64,000 bases of DNA from Actinernus sp. WN-2022 (lineage: Eukaryota; Cnidaria; Anthozoa; Actiniaria; Actinernidae), in contig JAOWCC010000577.1 in NCBI GenBank assembly GCA_030867875.1, positions 86,657,740-86,721,739 on the forward strand, given 5' to 3'. The notes below the pieces were generated by a model that made no database searches, was not told the origin of the DNA, and worked only from the letters and a program-made list of their open reading frames with translations. This document shows positions 32,986 through 44,790 of this stretch, one piece after another. How positions within the stretch are numbered: the first letter of the stretch is position 1; every line of letters starts with the position of its first letter. The translations under genes were made by a program, and so were the position numbers.

Positions 32986-35228
32986 GACATAGACATAGAC
33001 AACTTTATTTATCCACGGAGATCCAACAGAGTATAACACCTGGTTTACATGGATGCCGTGCCATAATAAAATAGAAGTAGATAAAAACGTGGTTAAAATA
33101 TAATTAACCGGACATCAGAAGGCTATCACGGTCATTCCTTAGACGGGACTTAAAAGCCCACAAACACTTAATTTGTCGAGTAGCTTTTGGCAATTTGTTC
33201 CATAAAGAAGCACCCTTGTATCGTAGGCTCTTTTTCAGATAATTTGTTTTTGGGGCAGGCAGTGCTAACCGGTCAGACAAGTCTCTAAGATTATACTCAG
33301 TGGTGTCTGACAAGTTAACAAATTGTGCCCCTAAGTATTTTGGTAGTAAACCGTTCAAGACTTTAAACATAGTAATAACTTTTAGCTCATTATGGCGTTC
33401 AGAAATACTCAACCAGTTTAGTGACTCCAATAAAATGACTCTGCTAGTATCAAATGGCAATCCCGAAATAATTCGGGCTGCTCTATTCTGTAGCTTTTGT
33501 AATTTCTCAATCATTTCTTTGTTTGCAATGTCCCAAACTGGCGAACAGTATTCGAAATGAGGCATAACTATAGTCTTATAAATAGTTATTAGAATGTCCT
33601 TTGGTACAAAGGGCTTCATTCTCTTAAGGGCACCAAGGCCAGATGAAATTTTCTTTACAATATATTCGACGTGACTCGTCCAAGAGAGGCATTCGTCAAA
33701 AATAACGCCCAGATATTTTGTTGTCCCGACCCTCTTAATATTCTTGTTGTCAATATAAATATTAATTTTATCATTTACTCTGGCCAATCTCTGTCTCGAA
33801 CCAATCAACAAGAATTCAGTTTTAGCGACGTTCAAACTTAATTTATTGGCTTTAAGCCAGTCATTAATGCGTAATAAGTCACTATTCATCATGTCGTTTA
33901 TCTCATTGTAGTCACTTGATGAGACAGTGAGATTCGTGTCGTCGGCGTACATTCGGGGCTTTGCAAATTTCAGACAATTCGGCAAATCGTTGACATATAA
34001 AAGAAAAAGGAGCGGACCCAAAATGCTCCCCTGTGGTACGCCGCAAGTAATGGGGAGTGGCGTAGAGAGTACGCCGTTGACGAGACACTGCTGATAACGG
34101 CACGACAAATAGGAACAGAACCAATCTAGGGCTTTTCCCTCTATCCCATATTTTTGTAGTTTCCTCAGCGATATGTTGTGGTTTACAGTATCGAATGCTT
34201 TGGCCAAGTCAATATAGACAACTGCATTAATTAAACCTTGGTCAATATTAAGGCTCCATTCGTTAGTTGCCTCAAGCAGGGCACTCATAGTAGAATGTAA
34301 CGAGCGGAAGCCTGATTGACAATTACTGAGAATACTGTTGTCCTGTAGATACGTAAAAACCTGATTGTAAATTAGTCTTTCGCAAACTTTGGCAATGATC
34401 GGTATAACAGAGATTGGCCGGTAATTACCCATGTCTGACTTTTTCCCACTCTTATGGATTGGAGTAATTTTAGCATATTTCCATTCACTGGGGAAAATGC
34501 CAGTTCGTATTGAAAGATTAATCAAATTAGTTATAGGTAATGAGATGATATCGGCAGATAGTTTGAGGACTGAGCCAGAAATCCCATCGATGCCAACGGC
34601 TTTGGAGACATCGATGTTTTGAAAAAGCTCAAGAACTTCACTGTTAAGAATCTGACGAAAATTAAATGTAGAGTTCGGACTTGTTATAAAGTCGAGGAAG
34701 TCTACAGAAGGATTAGCGGGAATATCAGTGGATAACTTCTCGCCTATTTCTGCAAAATGCTTATTGAAAAGCCCAGGAATTTCAGCGATGTCGGAAAACT
34801 TCGAATCGTCGACTTCAATTTCGTGGATGGTAGAGCGGTTTTGTTTTCGCGAAGTCAACTCATTAACCGTCCGCCATGTTTCGCGCAGGTTTCCCTTGGC
34901 TTTCTTTAAGCGATCGTTATAATGAGCCGACTTCGCGCGCTTTATTTCAATGTTCACTTTGTTTCGCATTCTTTTGTAAGTGCTCCAGTCCTCCAAACTT
35001 CCTGACTTTACTGCCTTACGTTTTGAAACGTCCCTAGAAAGCATGAGCTTTATTACTGTAGCGTTTATCCACGGACTTTTTTTATTACGAACTCTTTTCT
35101 TTTTCACCGGTGCATGTTTGTCCAGGACGTTGAGAAATTTAGCCTTCCAGGCGTGCCACATATCATTAGGGTTAGCAATTGAATCCAAGGTTGACCAGTC
35201 GCAAATACTTAAGTCATGCTGAAATTTA
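32986..35228 (-). mobile_element. 5'-truncated LINE (jockey/CR1-type) with hexamer 3' tail
   Basis: Inserted into the palindromic MITE: the left flank ends agccttattagtatt and the right resumes atctatatagagaatac, compared with the uninterrupted copy at 18,972-18,998. The 3' end on the minus strand is GTTGTCTATGTCTATGTCTA, a short GTCTAT repeat. The 5' end stops inside the linker between endonuclease and reverse transcriptase, so the endonuclease is missing. The open frame and clean boundaries indicate a recent insertion. Confidence 0.9.
33104..35225 (-). CDS. LINE reverse transcriptase, N-terminally truncated, frame open
   Basis: The minus frame is open from the element's 5' edge at about 35,225 to a TAA at 33,104. 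The first 694 codons counted from 35,188 carry the family. Positions on that count: a basic linker at 25-100, AVGIDGISGSVLK near 197-209, NYRPISVIPIIAKV near 255-268, the catalytic VYIDLAKAFDTVNH at 324-337, GVPQGSILGPLLF at 383-395, YADD at 414-417, TTKYLGVIFDECLSW at about 489-503 and the C-terminal GASLWNKLP near 660. All polymerase catalytic aspartates are present and there are no stops. There is no ATG at the front because the element is truncated, so it is a 2.1-kb fragment of a second ORF. Endonuclease and ORF1 are missing. Not mobile by itself. Confidence 0.88.
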
Positions 35229-36529
35229 TTATCTATATAGAGAATACTGATTACTTAACTATGGGATTTAGATAGCTGAAATGGGGAACGCTGATTGGTC
35301 GAGTGGGTGTGACCATGTTCTAATAATACTTGTAGCACTTTTTTTCAAACCTAAACGACTAGCGACCATTATTTTTTTACAGGGGGGGGGGGGGGGGGTG
35401 TGTGGGGTGGTGGACTGGTAGGATTTGGTACTTTACTTGGACAACAATGTCATGCCCCTCCCTATGATTATGTGTTTTTGCATTCCCCCTCCATGTAGAT
35501 ATTACAGTTATCCAGCAGCTAGATAAAGATACATACCACCAGGAGTCAAAATCGGACTTGCCATTCTCCTGCTGGCTGTTCTAACATAACTAGATGTTTG
35601 AATAGTGTCATCCTCGTGAGGGGCGTGACTAGATAGTTTTACATTGTACTCCAAAGTAGAGTGCAAGATCATTGTGCGCACTATTGTGGGGAGTCCAGGG
35701 ACATGGTCCCCCGGAACATTTTGAAATCTAGACCTCGTGAATGGTATTTCCTAAATTTTGAGGCGAAGTTAAAGAGAACGACTTGCAATGTCTCAAATTC
35801 CCTTGGTGGAAGATCATTCCACAAACGCATATATAGCTTCCAAAGTGGATAGTACTTCAGGAGTGAGATTGATGGGCGAACCACACGAGCGCTGTAGGCA
35901 CGGATTCCTATGAGGTCCGGGAAATGCTTCCCGGGAAATTTTGAATTACATTTCATGCCTACATTTTGCCAAGACCACTTTTGAGAAAAGCTAAAAGGTT
36001 ACAAAACAAACAAGGCTGATGCATAAGATTACCGTCCATCCGAAATATTTCTAGTCGATAAACCATATTTCTAGCTGAAAACCTACGTTATGGCCGACAG
36101 AAAGACAAAACAGGTTTCCATATGACATCTTTGTTCAGATTTAAAAAAAGGAAGTTCAATGGGCAGTCCAAACGATTAACTCATCAGGTATGATTGCAGC
36201 TCAGCCGCATAGGCTTGCCTATCCATTCCGTCCGCCCGCCCGTCTGTCTAGCTATATTATATTGTTGTCGTTAGACTTCTTCTTCCTAGAGATCGGTTTA
36301 GATATAGATACGTTATTTACACCGCCTTCTTTCGTAAGTGATGATTTTGAGCTTGGTAAACTGAGATATTTTCAATAAAAAGAACCACTGCCATCTAAAA
36401 GAGAACATACAAATCAACAAAAAAAGTTTGAAAAGTTTGAATATTTAGGGAGAAATCCTGAAAGGATATCGGGGATAAATATTATAGTGGTGTCTCCTGC
36501 GCGGGCCGAACCGCGCGAGCTTAAAAAGT

Positions 36530-36706
36530 AAAAGCAAACTAAAGTCACCTTTATTTTATTTATAGAGGGTTTAAAACACGTTAACCGGCTGACAGTTATC
36601 TAATATGTGCGGCCCTCTTTTTACTTTAGTCCTACGGTTTTACGTCCTTATCCGAGAAGACGAGAAGGTCTAACCGTTTACTGTTCGATTATGTAAAGGC
36701 AGCACC

Positions 36707-36745
<39 letters not shown>

Positions 36746-36812
36746 CCGGGGTTTGAACCACGACCTCCCGCTCAGCAGACCGGAGCTTAACCACTGAGCT
36801 AACGGGGAGCGG
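36530..36812 (-). mobile_element. tRNA-derived SINE, second family, copy 2
   Basis: Counterpart of 20,640-20,925 within the segmental duplication. The A box (GTTAGCTCAGTGGTTAAGC on the minus strand) is closer to a tRNA consensus here. The B box GGTTCAAACCCC is identical. Confidence 0.75.
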
Positions 36813-38172
36813 AGCAGCATATACATACACACACACCGCGGCAAAGCGTCACACGCATGCGCTTTTGATAAGCCGGTGGTACACAAATTAGCTGTGGCCA
36901 TTTCTGATTGTGGTGTATACTATAACTGGTGCTACTGTAATTTTTGAAATCCACTTGGGGCCGGTTTATGAGTAATATATATTTTACTTTTCTTTGCTTT
37001 CATTAATATACTGTACACATGCAGTTTTCTATCTAGGATGCATAATGTTTGTAACAGGTGTTTTATAACAGCTTTTATTGGAGGCAAATGTAACAAAACA
37101 AATACAAGTATAACAAGTACAAAGGCAAAAAGAAAAGAAGATGTACATGTACAACAAATGGTTCAATATGGATAAACACGATAAACCCGACAACCAGCAC
37201 TTTCACTATCCTCCTACAAGTCTCACCTTTTAAAATATTATACGTCAGCCCTGAAAAGACAGCCGCGCCAATGGAAGTCAGTTTGTGTAAAATGTAACTC
37301 TGTCCGTAGCCTACTCAGTCCTTTAACGTGTTGTTTTTAGTCACCTTGTGGTTGTGAAATCCTTATCATTAGTTCTTTCTTTGACTATTATTAATTTAAT
37401 TTAGTCCCATGGGCCCGCAGTAATTGGCTTTAGCTGTTGCGGTCACCCTGCCTTTTATCATTTTGTTCCCACATCATTGTAATTTGTTAAAACTTTATCG
37501 TTCGTGGTATCATTCCTCATATGTATTGTTTCGTTCAGGCAAAGCTAAACACACAAACAAACAAACAAACAAGAACAGGACACGAAGGTCTGCCCTTGTA
37601 GTGTTGGTTACGAGCAGAAGAAGGCTGTGCGCTTTCTTGTGGATATGGGGACGCCACCCCGATAATTGTTTTTAATTTAGATGCTCTGAGATGCAATCCG
37701 GTGCACTTTTGGACACAACATCTCAGAAGCTGTTTTGTAATGAAACAAGAGGTTGTACCATCCTTTACTTGGGCCATATGGAATTCAAACTATTTGACAT
37801 TTCAGTGATATTTACCGTTTTGCAGGTTCGATTTAAAAAGTATTTTACACTTGCAAATTTTTAGCCTTTGAGAGAATAATAAATTATTTTAGATTATTTT
37901 TAAAAGAGTTACATATATAATTCGTTTGAAAAAGAATTGTGATTCTTTAATTGTCTCCAGAGAAGCCATATAATAAGAATATTATATTACTCATGTAAAA
38001 AGAAGCCATGGAAAGCGGAAAGCAAATTGCAGCCATGTTTGTAACATTAACAGTGGCTACATGTGTTTGAGACAATATACATGTGGCAACACAAGACCAG
38101 TTATAATATAGTGAACACGAATGATTAATTCCATCATGCTCTGCTGTCATGAGACTTATAACTCTTTACCAA

Positions 38173-39627
38173 AATGGACTACCCCCAAAAAGACATTCTG
38201 GGCAAGTAACTGTTGTAAGGAGCTTGCATCATACCTTCGTTGTGCTGTATCTCGTATTGTGCCATCATTCCGCAGCAAAAATGAATAACTACAGGCATCC
38301 CAAGCTATACTTTTGTATTTCGGGTTACCTGTGGTAGTTACCTCGAGAAAACTCTGTGAATGTATTTTCCTCATAACATGTAACACTTATCTTCAAAAAT
38401 AAAATAGCAATAGTTTATGTAGTTGATTGAGTGGTACTTTCACTCTGGTTATGTTTTTATTTTGTATTTCTCTAATCGTCTATGAAATCAAGCGGTAATG
38501 ACCACAGGTAACCCGAAATAGAAAAGTAGAGGTTGGGAAGCCTGTGGTTATTCAAAATGGCTGCGGAACGATGGCAATCATGAACCATAATTTTCATGTA
38601 GTAGTGCCAGTGATCATTCCTACGTCTTGCAGCTAGGAGACTGAAATTTATAACATCAGCCCACAAAGAAACATTTGATTAATCCACTCGGTATCTGGAT
38701 CAATGCCGGGTCATTTCATATCTTTTATAGTTCGAAGAGAATTAAGATTATCATATCTTCGTTCCCGAATTTTTGAAAGTACTCCTGACCAAGAATGGCG
38801 GGATAGTGCTGAAACTGGTATAACGGTCAGATCCATGAACTGAGAAATCTGTCTATTGACTACTCCATTTGAAGCCATTACTTTTGAGTGGAACGAATAA
38901 ATAACGACACTTTAAGCTGGTAGTCGTAAGTTTTATGTGTTTACTAACCAAATATTATTCCATGCATTTCAGTGCACGCCATATCTTCTCTTTTTTCGTC
39001 AAATGTGAGAAATTTCGATCCAAATTCCGTAAAATTGCTGTCAGTCATAGAAAACCTCAACATCTTGTCATTTCAGTCGAAGAAACCTTTAGTTTCAGCA
39101 AAATATTATGGCTATAAGAGTGGCCGAAAACATTGCTCGCATTATAGCCGACTTGTAGAATCCCATTCCAAGAAAATGTGTTCGTGACTATTGCGCAAGA
39201 ATCGCGCTATGCGACGGAGAATAAATAAATTCTGCAGGCCTAACCTGGCCTAACCTGGCCTGGCCCGAGTAATTATGAGAATAAATTTGTTGCCAGATTT
39301 TCGGAACGACTACACTACACACGTTGTTTGGATAAATCGCTTTAATATTCAATATTTAAGTTCATTGTAAATGGTAACAATAATATAAACTGCAATATAT
39401 AGCTTGATATTAATGTACAAGAATAGAGGCGAGGGCAATAAAACAACATTTAATATGATGGAATAAAAACAATTTCTAGCCGATTCGTTGTGCTATTACG
39501 ATAGACGACGTAATCGTAGTCGAGTTTAGAGTTCAGTCATAATTTCAGATTTCAACTGATACAGTACAGCACACGATACTATTATATGGTCAGTTATCGT
39601 GTAAGCATGCGAGTAAGTATAACGTCA
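38173..39627. repeat. duplicate of the KCTD 3 downstream block, with deletions
   Basis: Colinear with 29,752-31,428. The foldback here has lost most of its right arm (jump near 38,580-38,590 from atggcaatcatga to accataattttcatg), and its C tract is reduced to ccccc. Together with KCTD 4 this makes a 2.3-kb duplication of the KCTD 3 locus. Confidence 0.82.
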
Positions 39628-40281
39628 TTACTTTCTTGCAAAAACCCACTCAGTGCACTGATCGACGAGGTCTCTTGAAATCTTGAGCTTAAGGCCATGT
39701 GCGAGGAAAAGGCGACTGAATAAACCTGCGTGCAGTTTACAGTTAGAAACCCATTCAGTTAGTAGGGCGTTCTGCTTCCCTGGCGGTCTTAGGTGAACGG
39801 TGATGTATTCCCCCCAGGCGATCAGGTTATCCACTTTTAAATGGTTATATAGATCCGGGCCGTACCTTACATCATATATGGGATCTAGTACTGCTCGGAT
39901 GGTCTCTTTGTTTCCTTCAACACGATAAATGCCACAAGAATCAGAAAAAAACACGAAGGACCTCAGACTGGCGTTCTTTGTTCTTGTTCACTTCCTCCTT
40001 CAAGGCGTCCACTCGGTAAAACTCAGCTTCTCTCAGCAGCAGTTCATGCTCAGTAAAGTCCTCAGGTAGAGACAGCTTCCCGTCTCGCATGAAGTTCAGG
40101 ACATGGCGGAAGACTTTTGGATCACGATCGATGAAAGTGGTAAACTGATCGCCTCCGGTTTCTTTTGACCCCAGAATCTTTTCAGACGAACGGCAAACAA
40201 GGACTGAAGATATTTGCCTCGAATCGTTGCCACCGTTGTGGTAAAAAACGTTCCTCCAACATTCAGTTTTACAATTTCCAT
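39628..40281 (-). pseudogene. KCTD 4, type B pseudogene with two frameshifts
   Basis: Starts with an ATG at 40,281 and MEIVKLNVGGTFFTTTVATI. Near 40,173-40,183 one base is missing relative to KCTD 3 (agaatcttttcagac against agaatgtattccagac), which moves the rest of the T1 domain to another frame. A second shift is one extra A in a seven-A run (39,945-39,951) at the start of the C-terminal domain. All three segments otherwise read cleanly to the TEWVFARK end. The first lesion is shared with KCTD 8, 9, 11 and 13. The second is private. Confidence 0.88.
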
Positions 40282-40442
40282 CGTGAATCTGCAAGTTATA
40301 GATTACCAATAATTTTACAGGCTAGAGTTTCGTTGATTGTTTCTGGCTGAATGACAAAGAAAAGCTGAATAATGCAAGGTTTAGATTTTCGTAGAAAAGT
40401 GAATAATGTATGAGGTCACCATTCTATTGTTGCTAATACGGT

Positions 40443-40775
40443 AATGGAGAATGACGAATTGAGAATGTGGAATGGAGAATGTGGAATGGAGAATGGATGG
40501 AATAGGGAATGGGGAATTGGGTATGTGGTATGGTGTATGGAGAATGGGAATGGGAATGGAGAATGGGGAATGGAGAATGGGGAATGGGAAACGGAGAATG
40601 GGGAATGGGGAATGGAGAATGGGGAATGGGGAATGGGGAATGGGGAATGGGGAATGGGGAATGGGGAATGGGGAGGGGGAAATGGGGAATGGGGATTGGG
40701 GATTGGGGAATGGGGAATGGAGTATAGGGTATGGGGTATGGGGTATGGGGTATGGGGAATGGGATTGGGGAATTG
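40443..40775 (+). repeat. 7-bp minisatellite, unit of KCTD 4
   Basis: About 330 bp of heptamers, mostly GGGGAAT with GGAGAAT, GGGGATT and four GGGGTAT near the far end. It begins with the same GGAGAAT/GTGGAAT seed as at 32,243. Open in several frames on both strands because 7 and 3 are coprime and the unit makes few stops. Confidence 0.92.
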
Positions 40776-41560
40776 TGATCTGTGCGCTCCGGCATTACAA
40801 ATTAGTGGAAAACACAAGAATTAGTGTCTGGGGCTTGGCAGTTGGAGTTAGGGTAAGACTTCTTGTAGCCCTTCCGTTGGCGGACGATCGGAGATAAAAT
40901 CAGATCTGTGTTAGGGTTGGATGCGCCAGCGCTGGCAATCATTCATTGGCGTTCTGCTTCCTTGGCAGCAGCTCCTACCGTTTGTTAATAAAGTGATATG
41001 GCTCGCGCTTGGCCCAAGGCCGGCACATCCAACCCTAACGAAGATCTGATATATTTGACTAACTTCGAGGTGCTCTTTGCAGCAGTATCGACGGTTTTGT
41101 TGTTATACGTATATATCAAAAGTTCAAAAAAAACGTGGGATGGTCTATTTTTTGGACCCAGTCGGCTCCTTTCGTACACGTGAACATTTTCCATGCAAAC
41201 TGCCTTTAAAACTCCTGTCCGCCCTAGAAAAACTGAACATCTTGGTGTTTCAGTCGAAAAGGCCTTTGGTTTCAGCAAAAATGGCCTAAAACTAGGTGAT
41301 TTGCCATAACAAGGCATAAGCCAGCTTTGCATATTCCTTAGTAGCCGCCTTATTGGATTTTGCAGAGAGAAGACCTCTCCTGCGTGTTTGTCAAGAGCGA
41401 TACCGAATCTGATTGGTTCACCGTGTCACGTGTTAAGCAAATCGCAACATGGAAAAAAGCACTTGCGATTTATGACTCGTGCCGGCCAAAGGCCTGGCCC
41501 GAGTAAATACCTGCAGGTCTAGACTCGGGCGCCTGGCCCGAGTAATGATGAGAATAAATT
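40776..41560. repeat. array spacer X, first and most divergent copy
   Basis: Starts TGTGATCTGTGCGCTCCGGC and ends near CTGGCCCGAGTAATGATGAG. It contains an inverted pair, GTTAGGGTTGGATG (40,912) and CATCCAACCCTAAC (41,026), and the GGCCAAAGGCC palindrome. A single-base difference at ggcccaaggccggc changes the frame of the small ORF seen in other copies, arguing against coding. Confidence 0.75.
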
Positions 41561-41914
41561 TGTTGTCAGGTTGAACTACACCACACACGTTGTTTGGATA
41601 TATCCTTTAATATTCAATATTTAAGTTCATTGTAAATGGTAACAATAACATAAACTGCAATAGCTTGATATTAATGAACAATAGAGGCTAACCCATCAAA
41701 GCCGAGGACAATAAAACAACATTTAATTAGATGGAATAAAAACAATTTCTCGCCGATTCGTTGTGCTATTACAATAGACGTCGTTTCTACACAGTAGTAA
41801 TCGTAGTCGAGTTTAGAGTTCAGTCATAATTTCAGATTTCAACTAATACAGTACAGCACACGATACTATTATATGGTCAGTTATCGTGTAAGCATGCGAG
41901 TAAGTATAACGTCA
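41561..41914. repeat. common 3' flank of array genes
   Basis: AACTACACCACACACGTTGT, TTAATATTCAATATTTAAG and ACAATAAAACAACATTTAAT recur before every gene from KCTD 3 onward. This is the 3' UTR and downstream region of the minus-strand gene. No separate gene. Confidence 0.65.
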
Positions 41915-44074
41915 TTACTTTCTTGCAAAAACCCACTCAGTGCACTGATCGACCAGGTCTCTTGAAATCTTGAGCTTAAAGGGGCACGGTCATGAATAAC
42001 AGGCGCGGTTACTTAGCCACTCAAAACTTGAAAACGTCCGACGGACGTTTTCAAGTTGAGTAGGTTTTCTATCGCGAGGAATAAGAAGTAATCAAACCGT
42101 CCATATCACAGCAATCTCACAAGTTAGTGCACCCTAGGTCGTAGCTCCAGAGTGTTAAGTCTTTCCCCTTTCATATTTATTAGAAATTTCCATGTTCAGA
42201 TTTAGTTTTACAGCTGTATGGTGATATGTTTCGATGGCATTAACAATGCCTTCGAGCCCCGCTCAGGTCATGGTGGACGAAGATTGAAACGTGGACGCAA
42301 AAGGGTTTTTGAGAGCCAGAGAGAACTTCTATAGCTTCAAACGTATATGAGAATTGCTCACAAGGCTATCGTGTGTGAGTCCCTGGAGTTATTTGGGCTT
42401 CAGGGAATTCTTTCTTGGAGATATCGCAAAGTCTCGACAGCATAGTGTAGTCAGAAGCTATCCTTTGTCACGGAAGTGCACAAAATTTCAAAATCAAGTC
42501 TGTTTGGAACTCTGAAAAGAGATCTAACTGGGCAAATTCTGACACATTTCTCCTACAATATGTTCAGTATAATAGAGTGTGTTTAGTTCTTTCTTGTAGA
42601 AAAATTAGCACATGCTATTAATACATTCAAAAGTTTAAAAAGCTACCAGTCAGGATTTAGGCTCTCAAATTCTCAAAACAAAGCTCTGTTTCAAATTCTG
42701 AAAAGAGATCTATTCGGCCAAATTCTTTGAGCTTTCTCCTACAAGATGTTCAGTATTATAGTTGTCTCCTGTAGAAAAACGTTGAAAAGCTACGACGTGA
42801 AATATTGCTCGATGGTACGTGTACTGCCGCTGTCAGCGAGTTTAGTACAGTCACGCGGAGTGCGTATATTTATAGCTGGATTAGACTATAGTTTGTTCTG
42901 TAGCCAATAATCACTTATATAGATTCAAACTTGTGTTGATTGCTCAGAAGCCTATGGTGCCTGACCTCCTGGGATTATTGCGGAATGAGAGATTGTTTTC
43001 TGTGAGATTTCCGACACGTTTGTGACCACAGCGTAGTCCGCTGCGTGGCAGAAGTGCGTAAAAGTGTCAAGCGGCTTTGCACTACTTCAATTTTTCTGCT
43101 TTCCTGCAGTCAATATATAGTCATTTATACAGCTCCAAACGTATGACGATTGCTCATAAGGCTATCGTGTGAGTTCCTGGGAGAGTTCGTAGAGTTTTTA
43201 CAGCATAGTGTAGCCCAAACAGTCCTTTGTAATAATATAATATGTAAATTGAACAGTGTAAATAATAAACTTGAACTTGTCACAAAAGCGTGTAAACTGA
43301 CTAGCGCTCTTACAGATGTACGGCCTCTCATGCACTCGATAAGAACTTCTATAGCCTCAAATGTATGACGACTTCTTACAAGGCTATCATGCATATGTGT
43401 GAGTTCCTGGAGTTATTTGGGCTTCAGTGACCTCTTTCTGGGATATTTTGTTGACAGCATAGTGAAACTCCAAGCGTTTTTGCATATATTAAATTGCTCA
43501 AAATTCGCACATGCGCAGCTCATGACCGTGCCCCTTTAAGGCCATGTGCGAGGAAAAGGCGACTGAATAAACCTGCGTGCAGTTTACAGTTAGAAACCCA
43601 TTCAATTAGTGGCGTGTTCTGCTTCCCTGGCGGTCTTAGGTCAACGGTGATGTATTCCCCCCAGAGGATCGGGTTATCCACTTGTACATGGTTATAAAGA
43701 TCAGGGCCGTACGTTTCTTTATATATAGGATGAAGTACTGCTCGGATGGTCTCTTTGTTTCCTTCAACACGATAAATACCTAGACAGTCAGCAAAAACAC
43801 GAAGGACCTCAGACTGGCGTTCTTTGTGCTTGTTCACTTCCTCCTTCAAGTCGTCCAGTCGGTAAAACTCAGCTTCTCTCATCAGCAGTTCATGCTCTGT
43901 AAAGTCCTCTGGTAAATACAGCTTCCCGTCTCTCATAAAGTTCAGGACATGGCGGAAGACTTTCGGGTCACGATCGATGAAAGTGGCCAGATCAGCGGCA
44001 AGCCATTTGCCTCCAATCGTTGCCATCGTTGTGGTAAAAAACGTTCCTCCAACATTCAGTTTTACAATTTCCAT
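41915..44074 (-). pseudogene. KCTD 5, type A gene split by a 1.56-kb transposon
   Basis: The ATG at 44,074 leads into a normal type A frame: T1 domain with MATIGGKWLAADLATFIDRD and LREAEFYRLDDL-like text (here MREAEFYRLDDL). It runs to HGLK, then meets the transposon at 43,539. The missing last 65 nt, encoding KISRDLVDQCTEWVFARK, lie beyond it at 41,915-41,979. The two parts add up to exactly 600 nt, so the gene was a 199-residue member before insertion. Reading into the element adds only a few foreign residues (GARS) and a stop, giving a 184-residue product without the conserved C terminus. It differs from KCTD 6 by nine replacement and about seven silent changes by eye. Confidence 0.9.
41980..43535. 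mobile_element. piggyBac-like non-autonomous transposon with TTAA duplication
   Basis: Perfect 16-bp terminal inverted repeats AGGGGCACGGTCATGA at both ends, followed by related GCGC-rich text. TTAA lies at 41,976-41,979 and 43,536-43,539. No transposase frame is present. The interior has four diverged copies of a segment of about 90 bp (near 42,330, 42,915, 43,125 and 43,345, each with CTATAG..CAAACGTATGA and AAGGCTATCGTGTGAG) and two copies of a segment with GAAAAGAGATCTA, TTTCTCCTACAA and ATGTTCAGTAT (42,515 and 42,700). TTAA specificity is the hallmark of piggyBac. Confidence 0.9.
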
Positions 44075-44235
44075 CGTGAATCTGCAACTTATAGATTACC
44101 AATAATTTTACAGGCTAGAGTTTCGTTGATTGTTTCTGGCTGAATGACAAAGAAAAGCTGAACAATGCAAGGTTTAGATTTTCGTAGAAAAGTGAATAAT
44201 GTATGAGGTCACCATTCTATTGTTGCTAATACGGT

Positions 44236-44790
44236 AATGGAGAATGGGAAATTGAGAATGTGGAATGGAGAATGTGGAATGGACAATATATGGAATAAGG
44301 AAAGGAGTCTGAGGAATGGAGAATGGATGGATTAGGGAATGGGGAATTAAGTATGTGGTATGGGGTATGGAGAATGGGAATGGGAATGGTGAATGGGGAA
44401 TGGAGAATGGGTAATGGAGAATGTGGAATTGAGAATGTGGAATGGAAAATGGTTGGAATAGGGAATGGGGAATTAAGTATGTGGTATGGGGTATGGAGAA
44501 TGGGAATGGGAATGGTGAATGGGGAATGGGGAATGGCGAATGGGGAGGGGAAAATGGGGAATGGCGAATGGGGAGGGGGAAATGGGGAATGGGGAATGGG
44601 GTATGGGGTATGGGGTATGGGGTATGGGGAATGGGGAATGGGGAATGGGGAATGGGGAATGGGAAGGGGGAAATGGAGAATGGGGTATGGGGTATGGGGT
44701 ATGGGGTATGGGGTATGGGGTATGGGGTATGGGGTATGGGTATGGGGTATGGGGAATGGGATTGGGGAATTGGGATTGGGGAATTGCGAT
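44236..44790 (+). repeat. 7-bp minisatellite, unit of KCTD 5
   Basis: About 555 bp. The first part is a duplicated block (GGGAATTAAGTATGTGGTATG twice, near 44,338 and 44,463), showing higher-order duplication inside the minisatellite. The second part alternates GGGGAAT and GGGGTAT runs. Confidence 0.92.

Larger units (their letters stand above)
32911..38172 (+). repeat. segmental duplication, copy 2 (5.3 kb with a LINE inside)
   Basis: Colinear with 18,911-22,540. It starts in the palindromic MITE immediately next to the SINE head and ends at TCTTTACCAAA near 38,172, where the sequence switches to the foldback that also flanks KCTD 3. It lacks the two insertions of copy 1, and a 17-bp G tract is present near 35,382. 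Confidence 0.85.

Noticed and set aside
33300..33560. Plus-strand frames within 33.3-35.2 kb
   Set aside because: Antisense shadows of the LINE reverse transcriptase.
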